DNA of 64,000 nt from Ochrobactrum sp. BTU1. Lineage in GTDB: Bacteria; Pseudomonadota; Alphaproteobacteria; Rhizobiales; Rhizobiaceae. The notes under the pieces are model-generated. The model ran no database searches. It was not told where the DNA came from and saw only the letters and a program-made list of their open reading frames with translations. This document shows, one piece after another, positions 63,641 through 64,000 of the stretch. Position numbers and translations under genes: made by a program. The stretch covers positions 1,877,001-1,941,000 of the forward strand of contig CP076354.1 in assembly GCA_018798825.1 (NCBI GenBank). The letters run 5' to 3'. Within the stretch, counting starts at the first letter, position 1; the number at the start of each line of letters is the position of its first letter.

Positions 63641-63834
63641 GCCCCATTCAAGCGACATAAACTATTCCTTAACAATAATGAACCTGATTCCATAATCAGC
63701 CGCAGGAATTCAGCGACCAAATTGAGCGCTTTATGGCTCAAAATCCGCTGTTTGATGACCGCTTGATGAAAAAGCCTGTGCTGATCGATGTGGCCAGTTG
63801 ACCAAATCAGCGCTTTCGTCCATCCCCTTTAGAC

Positions 63835-64000
63835 ATGGAAAACGTGTCTGTCGATTTTGCTCAATCCCTGAACCTAAGCGCCCTCGAAGTCGAGACAATG
63901 CTGGTTGGGCTTCTGGATCTTCGTTTGCGCACCGGCGAAGTGGCTCGCCCCGAGCGACTGCTCGCTGCCATGCGCCACGGCGTGCTGAACGGCGGCAAAA
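63835..64000 (+). CDS. Polyprenyl synthetase, N-terminal part
   Basis: 55 codons before the window edge: ATG 63835 opens MENVSVDFAQSLN and reaches LAAMRHGVLNGGK, which is the lead-in to the GGKR.RP motif of farnesyl/geranyl diphosphate synthases (IspA family). Makes C15 or C20 prenyl diphosphates. Partial at the 3' end. Confidence 0.75.
   Translation, partial: MENVSVDFAQSLNLSALEVETMLVGLLDLRLRTGEVARPERLLAAMRHGVLNGGK

Overview
The window looks like a stretch of the main chromosome of a member of the Brucellaceae (Brucella or Ochrobactrum type, order Hyphomicrobiales). The basis is protein-level resemblance to families typical of that group (TrcR/DUF1013, DUF2312, DUF1192, DUF4164, DUF1036, OpgC, BioR, a CarD-FdxA-S4-helicase neighbourhood, zapA next to a 6S-like locus), the core-genome style of gene content, and many short palindromic intergenic repeats of the RIME / Bru-RS kind known from Rhizobiales. 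I saw no rRNA, tRNA, insertion sequence, prophage or CRISPR array. Nearly everything is chromosomal housekeeping.

Layout. 0-6 kb: partial opgC, a ThiE-like protein, a Sel1-repeat protein, a periplasmic protein of unknown role, efp and suhB. 6-8.5 kb: an AT-rich gap with a possible 21-residue peptide gene, then a MotA/ExbB-like plus OmpA/MotB-like pair. 8.6-13.5 kb: an ABC exporter, rpmE, an orphan P-loop kinase, yebC and the biotin regulator bioR. 13.6-18.4 kb: bioY, DUF1284, ymdB, 5-formyl-THF cyclo-ligase, an SRPBCC membrane protein, a 6S RNA candidate, zapA, DUF4164. 18.7-26.2 kb: a glycolysis block (tkt, gap, DUF1089, pgk, class I fba) with a PQQ-type sugar dehydrogenase. 26.3-35 kb: prpE, SDR, DUF1127-like/PfpI/YafY cluster, trcR, quinone oxidoreductase, DUF1192, MFS transporter. 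35-42.6 kb: two DUF465 genes, purEK, a type-B L36 gene, TPR protein, pyk with DUF1036, N-formylglutamate amidohydrolase, DUF2312. 42.6-50.3 kb: aldo/keto reductase, uup, glycine-zipper lipoprotein, thiamine diphosphokinase, then a TPP riboswitch with thiBPQ. 50.4-64 kb: M48 lipoprotein protease, yiiM, rpoH, carD, fdxA, S4 protein, a Suv3-like helicase, acetyl-CoA acetyltransferase, HbpS-like protein, rpmF, mtgA and the start of a polyprenyl synthetase.

How the parts relate. Thiamine uptake and phosphorylation are clustered and the uptake operon has a textbook TPP riboswitch. Biotin uptake is tied to BioR: identical TTATCTATAA boxes precede bioR itself and bioY. Three separate glycolytic promoters (tkt, fba, DUF1036-pyk) share a WAATCGTTT pseudo-palindrome, suggesting one LacI-type carbon regulator (PckR of Sinorhizobium is the obvious candidate). 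The three small ribosomal proteins encoded here (L31, L32, L36) all lack zinc-ribbon cysteine pairs.

The items I consider most worth a second look are the tiny tryptophan-flanked peptide ORF at 6.1 kb beside the ion-motor-like pair, the shared carbon-regulator motif, the duplicated GANTC-containing element upstream of the helicase gene (59.6 and 59.9 kb), and the repeat family whose hairpin shows a compensatory base change. I did not find a convincing complete defence or mobile system; the motor-like pair has the domain plan of Zorya ZorAB but no effector genes beside it.
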